Shown here: piece after piece, positions 27,318 to 32,206 of the stretch
How positions within the stretch are numbered: the first letter of the stretch is position 1
How the letters are laid out: every line of letters starts with the position of its first letter
Assembly: GCA_029240195.1 (NCBI GenBank)
Contig: JARBTN010000015.1
Coordinates: forward strand, 1 to 32,206
DNA: 32,206 bases
Reading direction: 5' to 3'
From: Chlamydiales bacterium
Lineage (GTDB): Bacteria > Chlamydiota > Chlamydiia > Chlamydiales > JARBTN01
The notes under the pieces: model-generated
The model's database searches: none
What the model was told of the DNA's origin: nothing
The model's input: only the letters and a program-made list of their open reading frames with translations
Translations under genes and position numbers: made by a program

Positions 27318-28418
27318 TCAGCGAGAAGGGCCAAATTCGGGGCGGCTGACAGCGATTAAATACACTTGAGGGTGTTCTTTTTGCAAGTAGCCGAGCCAAC
27401 CGCGCGCTTCCCTCTCTTGAGAAAGGCGATTTGCGGCAATGGCATTGATGAAGGCAACAGAGCTTGAGCTTTGCTCTTGAAAGAGGCGGCGGCCAAGCTT
27501 CAGCGCCTCTGACCAATGGCCTAAGTGGTAGTGAATCTGTTGCAGTAGAGAGATGCCAAAGGAAGACAGCTCTTTTTCCAGAGGCAAAATCAGTTGGAAC
27601 CCTTCATTGAGCTCGCCCCGTTTGCAATGGAGATGCGCCAGTAGCTCCCGAGTCCGAATGGCAATCTGTCCTGCGGACACCTTCTCTTTTAAGGCGATGA
27701 GGCGGGCGAAGGACTCGTCCTCCAACCCTTGCTTTAAGAGCGATTCAGCCTCTTCAAGCCGCTTTTGGAAGGGCTGCCGCCGATCAGCATCTTCCATCTT
27801 CCATGCTCCGCGCAAGGCCTGCAGACGATCGACCGCCAGGGTGAGGACCCCAATGCTGAGCAAGAAGGCGAATTCGGACTGACAAGAGAAAAGGAATAAG
27901 CTAGCTGCTACGGCCGATAGAATTTGCAGGGCCAAAGAAAAGCGGTAGCCGCGAATGCCAAAGGCTTTAGAAAAAATTTGAGACAGTAAACAACCGGCAT
28001 CACAGGGCTCTATGGGCACTAGGTTAATTCCTAGAAAGGCCAGGTTGGCGATGTAGAAGATGTCAATGGTTGGATGGGGATAGAAGAGGAGGAGGAGGCG
28101 CGCTATCGCCGCTGAGAGCAGCGTCAAAGAAAAGCCTGCGCAAGAAGCCATGGCCTCCTGCCAAAACGAGCCTAGGCGCCCTTTAAAAGTGGTCCTGCCG
28201 ACAATGCCAAAGAGCTCAACTTGCACCTCTTGCCCAAGCCTATGCCGAAAAAGAGCGTGCCCCATCTCGTGAATGACCAATGAACTGGATAGAGCGCCCA
28301 CCCACATCAGTCCTTGGGGCATGTTTACATAGATAAAAAGCCAGAATAGCCAAGCGAGCGGATGAACTCGAACTGACACTTGCATCCTCTGCATCCCTTG
28401 TATCCATAGCGCGCGCAT
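27318..28418 (-). CDS. M50-like membrane metalloprotease with C-terminal TPR-like helices
   Basis: 366 aa; VIHEMGHALFRHRLG (HExxH in a hydrophobic segment), NLAFLGINLVPIEPCDAG (second M50 motif, Asp ligand), C-terminal alpha-helical repeats. Confidence 0.82.
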   Translation of the reverse strand: MRALWIQGMQRMQVSVRVHPLAWLFWLFIYVNMPQGLMWVGALSSSLVIHEMGHALFRHRLGQEVQVELFGIVGRTTFKGRLGSFWQEAMASCAGFSLTLLSAAIARLLLLFYPHPTIDIFYIANLAFLGINLVPIEPCDAGCLLSQIFSKAFGIRGYRFSLALQILSAVAASLFLFSCQSEFAFLLSIGVLTLAVDRLQALRGAWKMEDADRRQPFQKRLEEAESLLKQGLEDESFARLIALKEKVSAGQIAIRTRELLAHLHCKRGELNEGFQLILPLEKELSSFGISLLQQIHYHLGHWSEALKLGRRLFQEQSSSSVAFINAIAANRLSQEREARGWLGYLQKEHPQVYLIAVSRPEFGPSR

Positions 28419-28583
28419 CGACCTGTTCCTTAAATAAAACTCAATTGCATGTTTTCATATTATTCCATATAATTTTTTATCAGCTCCAGCGAAATCTAGC
28501 TAAAACTAGCTAAAAATTGCTTTTTTTTTCTAACGCCCGACAGCTGTCACAGCACCAGCACAGCACCAGAAACCGAGGTAGGG

Positions 28584-29498
28584 ATGGTCTTTGATTATTT
28601 AAAAGGTAAACTACAAAAAGCGCTGCAAAAAACACGCTCATTCTTCAGCGCCAAGTTCCGCTCCCTTCTCTCTGAAAATATAGATGCAAGCGTTTTAGAA
28701 GAGCTCGAACAGCTCTTTTTTGAAGCGGACCTCGGGGTGAAGACGGCCACCGAACTCACAGAAAAGGTGCGCTGCCTGTATGCTGAGGGGGTGCGAGGCG
28801 CCGACCTCGAAGAGAAGGTGCAAGAGGAGATCTGCTCGTATTTCGTCTCCGATCGCTCTTTAAACTTCAGCCGCCGGCCAAGCGTGCTATTGATGTGTGG
28901 AGTCAACGGCAGCGGCAAGACGACGACGACAGCTAAATTAGCTAAAGCATTTTCTGAAGAGGGAAAAAAGGTGCTGCTTGGCGCTGCCGACACCTTCCGC
29001 GCCGCGGCCATTGAGCAGCTCGATACCTTTGCCGAGCGCTTAAAAGTGCCGATTGTCAAAGGAGCGCCGAGAAGCGATCCGGCAGCTGTCGCCTTTGATA
29101 CGGCAACGGCCGCTAAAGCGCGCCAAGCTGACATCGCCATCATCGATACGGCAGGAAGGCTTCAATCGAAGACCGCTTTGATGCAAGAGCTCGATAAGAT
29201 CAAGCGCTCTTGCGATAAAGCTATTCCCGGATCTCCCCATGAGATCTGGCTGGTCCTCGATGCGACGACCGGCCAAAACGGCATCGACCAGGCCCGCACC
29301 TTCAATCGCTTTATCCCCTTGACAGGCCTGGTTTTGACCAAGTTAGATGGAACAGCCAAAGGGGGCATTGCCATTGCCATTGAGCGGGAGCTGCAAATTC
29401 CCATTCGCTGGCTCTGCACAGGAGAGACTCCGGACGATATCGCGCCCTTTGAGCCGCGCGCCTTTGTTAAAAGCTTATTTGATGAGAGTAGCTTTTAA
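28584..29498 (+). CDS. ftsY: Signal recognition particle receptor FtsY
   Basis: 304 aa; MCGVNGSGKTTTTAKLAKAF, LGAADTFRAAAIEQL, IIDTAGRLQ, TKLDGTAKGG. Confidence 0.95.
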   Translation: MVFDYLKGKLQKALQKTRSFFSAKFRSLLSENIDASVLEELEQLFFEADLGVKTATELTEKVRCLYAEGVRGADLEEKVQEEICSYFVSDRSLNFSRRPSVLLMCGVNGSGKTTTTAKLAKAFSEEGKKVLLGAADTFRAAAIEQLDTFAERLKVPIVKGAPRSDPAAVAFDTATAAKARQADIAIIDTAGRLQSKTALMQELDKIKRSCDKAIPGSPHEIWLVLDATTGQNGIDQARTFNRFIPLTGLVLTKLDGTAKGGIAIAIERELQIPIRWLCTGETPDDIAPFEPRAFVKSLFDESSF

Positions 29499-29702
29499 AC
29501 TGCCTTTTTTTAAGGAGAAAGCAGCGCTGGGCAGGTGCTTAAATGGCGCTTGGGCAGCCCTCTTCTCTAAAGGATTGCTTTAAGAAGCGCTTGCCTTCAA
29601 CTTAAATTTCTGATATTATAGCCCTTCGCTTCTAAGGTTAAACCTGAAAAGAGACAATTTTCAGCGTCAACTCAAGTTTGAAACCCAAAACGGCAAAGGG
29701 GT

Positions 29703-30920
29703 ATGAAAGCGATCACCCATTCTATCTTCATTGGGAGCAGCCTCTTCAATGCCCCTCTTTGGTCGATGTATTACCTATTGGTATTCATCTTCTACCGCGA
29801 CTTGCAAGCCTCTCCTTGGGAAGTCACCCTCCTCTTATCCTCAAAGCCTGTCGCTGCCCTTATCTCTTTTTATATTTCCTCTCTCATCTCTAAAAAGCAA
29901 AGCCGGCTCAAACCTTATTTGATGTGGGGAACGGTGCTCGGCGCTTTACCAGCCTTTAGCATCCCCTGGCTTGAAAACAGAACCTTATTCATCCTCTCTT
30001 CCTTCATCTACATGGTCTTCAATCGGGCTGTCATCCCCGCCTGGATGGAAGTGATCAAGTTAAATTTACCAGCAGAGAAAAGGAGCGATACTGTATCTAA
30101 GGGATCGACTATGACTTATGTGGTCGGCACCTTTTTACCGCTGCTCCTGGCCAAATGGATGGACCAGACGCCCTATGTCTGGCGCTTCTTTTTCCCCCTG
30201 TTTGCCTTCTTTAGCCTCTGCAGCGTGCTGCTGATCTGGAAGCTGCCCCTCGAAGAGGGCAAGCACGAACAGCCCCTCGACAATCCTTTAGAGCTCCTAG
30301 TCTCCCCTTGGAGAAACTGCTGGCAGCTGTTGAAAAGGCGGCCCGATTTTGCCCAGTTCCAAGCTATCTACATGCTCGGAGGGCTCGGCCTGATGATTAT
30401 TCTGCCGGCTTTACCCATTGTTTCGATGACTGTGCTCAATTTATCATACACTGAAAATGCTCTGGCCATCACGGTCTTCAAAGGCATTGGCTTTGCCATG
30501 ACGACGAAAATGTGGTCAAAGCTCATCAACCGCTTGAACCTATACTCCTTTTCCTGCTTGGTGACGACTTTGGCTGCGCTCTTTCCCCTCATCGTCTCCG
30601 CATCGATCAGCTATCCCCCCCTCTTTTATATTGCTTATTTGGTCTATGGCGTGATGCAAGGAGGCAGCGAGCTGGGCTGGAACTTATCGGGCCCCATCTT
30701 TGCCAAAGAAGAGGATAGCTCGGCCTTCACCGGCGTCAATGTCGTCTTAGTGGGCGTGCGCGGCCTAGTCGGCCCCTTTCTTGGAGGGGGTCTCTCTCTA
30801 ATCAGTCCCCTGGCCCCTCTCTTTGTCGGGTCGCTGACTTGCCTGGCCGGCTCTTTTTTAGCCTACTACCTAAGCCAACGAGAACAACCGTTAACACCAA
30901 CCAAAACCTCCTTCTACTAA
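29703..30920 (+). CDS. MFS-like transporter
   Basis: 405 aa polytopic protein with MFS-like organisation; substrate not assignable. Confidence 0.75.
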   Translation: MKAITHSIFIGSSLFNAPLWSMYYLLVFIFYRDLQASPWEVTLLLSSKPVAALISFYISSLISKKQSRLKPYLMWGTVLGALPAFSIPWLENRTLFILSSFIYMVFNRAVIPAWMEVIKLNLPAEKRSDTVSKGSTMTYVVGTFLPLLLAKWMDQTPYVWRFFFPLFAFFSLCSVLLIWKLPLEEGKHEQPLDNPLELLVSPWRNCWQLLKRRPDFAQFQAIYMLGGLGLMIILPALPIVSMTVLNLSYTENALAITVFKGIGFAMTTKMWSKLINRLNLYSFSCLVTTLAALFPLIVSASISYPPLFYIAYLVYGVMQGGSELGWNLSGPIFAKEEDSSAFTGVNVVLVGVRGLVGPFLGGGLSLISPLAPLFVGSLTCLAGSFLAYYLSQREQPLTPTKTSFY

Positions 30921-30969
30921 GGCGCGATGCTCAAGAAGAGGACCCTTAACATTTCAAAGGAATCGATTG

Positions 30970-31623
30970 ATGAAACGTCTATTTTTTAGCGTCTTGGCGC
31001 TCTTACTTTTTTCGACAGATGTAGCTCGCGCTGACCTGCACGGTAAAGCTGATATTGGTTATGTCCACGCCAACTTCGCCGATTATCTAAATGGAGACAA
31101 GATTCAATCTCGTTATGCAGATGGCGTACAAATTAACTCCACCATTGTCCACCCATCAGGGATTGCTATCAAGCCAACTCTTGTATTAGGCACCGGCAGC
31201 TGCAAAATTGCTCAGGCGGGACTTTCTGTTGGATTTTACATCCCATCCGATGAATGGAGCTTTCAGCCCTATATTGGCACATCCTACAGCTACTATTCAG
31301 ACTTTGTATCGATCCTGAATGATTCTCGCAAGACAACAGCGCTGGCGGCATTAGCTGGATTAGATGTCTCTTATCAACCACATCGCAAATGGCTCATTTC
31401 GGCCTCTTTTCAGTACGCCTATAGCCACTCCGATTCTTTTTTTAAAGCCATGCCTACCTACAAAGCCCATGTCAATGGAGCTAACTATGGCATCAGCGTC
31501 GATTACTATGTTAAATCAAATGTATCGGTGAACTTGGCCTATGGCTACAACTATTCCTTGAACAAAGAGCGCTATGGCCTCAGAGCTCGAGGCGTCAAAG
31601 CTGGCGTCGGTTACACGTTCTAA
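30970..31623 (+). CDS. Putative outer-membrane beta-barrel protein
   Basis: About 217 aa; signal peptide MKRLFFSVLALLLFSTDVARA; alternating hydrophobic/aromatic strands; terminal VGYTF with C-terminal Phe (Bam signal). ORF track starts one codon upstream (30967). Confidence 0.7.
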   Translation: MKRLFFSVLALLLFSTDVARADLHGKADIGYVHANFADYLNGDKIQSRYADGVQINSTIVHPSGIAIKPTLVLGTGSCKIAQAGLSVGFYIPSDEWSFQPYIGTSYSYYSDFVSILNDSRKTTALAALAGLDVSYQPHRKWLISASFQYAYSHSDSFFKAMPTYKAHVNGANYGISVDYYVKSNVSVNLAYGYNYSLNKERYGLRARGVKAGVGYTF

Positions 31624-31637
31624 GGAACGATTCACTG

Positions 31638-31735
31638 GCTTTAGAGAGGTGTCTTTCCTCTCTAAAGCTAGCATCGGCGATACTGCCCTAATTGATTGAT
31701 TAATCGGCTTTTAAAGAGGTTTCCTCTCTAAAGCC
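31638..31735 (+). terminator. Two related hairpins (tandem terminator candidates)
   Basis: GCTTTAGAGAGG-TGTCTTT-CCTCTCTAAAGC (31638-31668) and GGCTTTTAAAGAGG-TTT-CCTCTCTAAAGCC (31706-31734) share the same core. Confidence 0.55.
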
Positions 31736-31753
31736 TTATATCCCATTAAATGT

Positions 31754-32206
31754 ATGCAAGCACTGATTTTAGTTGATTTACAAAATGACTTTTTTGAAAC
31801 AGGGGAGCTTCCCGTACCCGATGCCGAATCCCTTCTGCCTGTTATCAACCAGCTTTTGACGCTCCCCTTTTACCGCCGGATTGCTTTAAAGGACTACCAT
31901 CCTCAAAAGCATTGTAGCTTTGCCTCCACCCATCATAAAGCTGCTGGCTCATACATCGAGCTTCCCGACGGCTTAGAGCAAAAGCTCTGGCCCGATCACT
32001 GCCTACAAGGCTCGAAGGGGTCAGACCTGGCTTTTGATTTGGACATTTGCCAAATCGATACCATCATCACCAAAGGCGCCTACCCCGATGTCGACAGCTA
32101 TAGCGGCTTTTTTGATAATGGAAAAAAGCATAAGACTGCGCTCGACAGCTATTTGAAAGAGCATCAAATTAAAGAGCTCTTCTTAGCCGGGCTCTGCACG
32201 GATTAT
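31754..32206 (+). CDS. pncA: Nicotinamidase (PncA-like), 3' end outside window
   Basis: Frame open to the window edge: MQALILVDLQNDFFETGELPVPDAESLLPVINQLL...FASTH...LWPDHCLQGSKGSDL...TKGAYPDVDSYSGFFDNGKKHKTALDSYLKEHQIKELFLAGLCTDY; DxQNDF, LWPDHC, and D-SYSGFFDN are PncA motifs. Confidence 0.9.
   Translation, partial: MQALILVDLQNDFFETGELPVPDAESLLPVINQLLTLPFYRRIALKDYHPQKHCSFASTHHKAAGSYIELPDGLEQKLWPDHCLQGSKGSDLAFDLDICQIDTIITKGAYPDVDSYSGFFDNGKKHKTALDSYLKEHQIKELFLAGLCTDY

Noticed and set aside
28595-29143. 182-aa ORF antisense to ftsY
   Set aside because: Low-complexity Ser/Ala-rich antisense translation of a clear ftsY gene; no domain or RBS support.
1-32206. CRISPR arrays, tRNA/rRNA genes, transposases/IS ends
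   Set aside because: None recognised by eye; tRNAscan-SE, Infernal and ISfinder would be needed for a definitive negative.

Overview
The window looks like a chromosomal segment from an environmental (Chlamydia-like) member of the Chlamydiota. This rests on gene content: NhaD, YhhQ/queuosine transporter, PssA, M16C protease, HtrA, FtsY, SNF2 helicase, and small two-hydrophobic-segment proteins. I cannot assign a species. Coding density is high, with 27 gene calls; the two at the window edges (trpD-like, pncA-like) are partial. No rRNA, tRNA, CRISPR array or clear IS element was seen. The most interesting element is a minus-strand block between htrA and ftsY. It encodes an F-box + WD40-repeat protein, a second F-box protein and an M50-type membrane metalloprotease, and the two F-box proteins look like eukaryotic-type ubiquitin-ligase adaptor mimics (candidate host-targeted effectors). 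Other leads are: (i) a LexA-like repressor whose Ala-Gly cleavage site and catalytic Lys both appear substituted, suggesting it cannot self-cleave; (ii) a DUF116-like cysteine-cluster protein translationally coupled to a type III glutamine synthetase, with its annotated start overlapping the divergent SNF2 helicase start at a single CATG; (iii) a 700-aa orphan protein with an NLS-like basic patch, next to an orphan membrane protein; (iv) a YhhQ-type transporter with a Cys-rich N-terminal extension and a Shine-Dalgarno sequence inside a hairpin; (v) structured intergenic leaders and duplicated terminator hairpins. All family calls are by eye and no searches were run.
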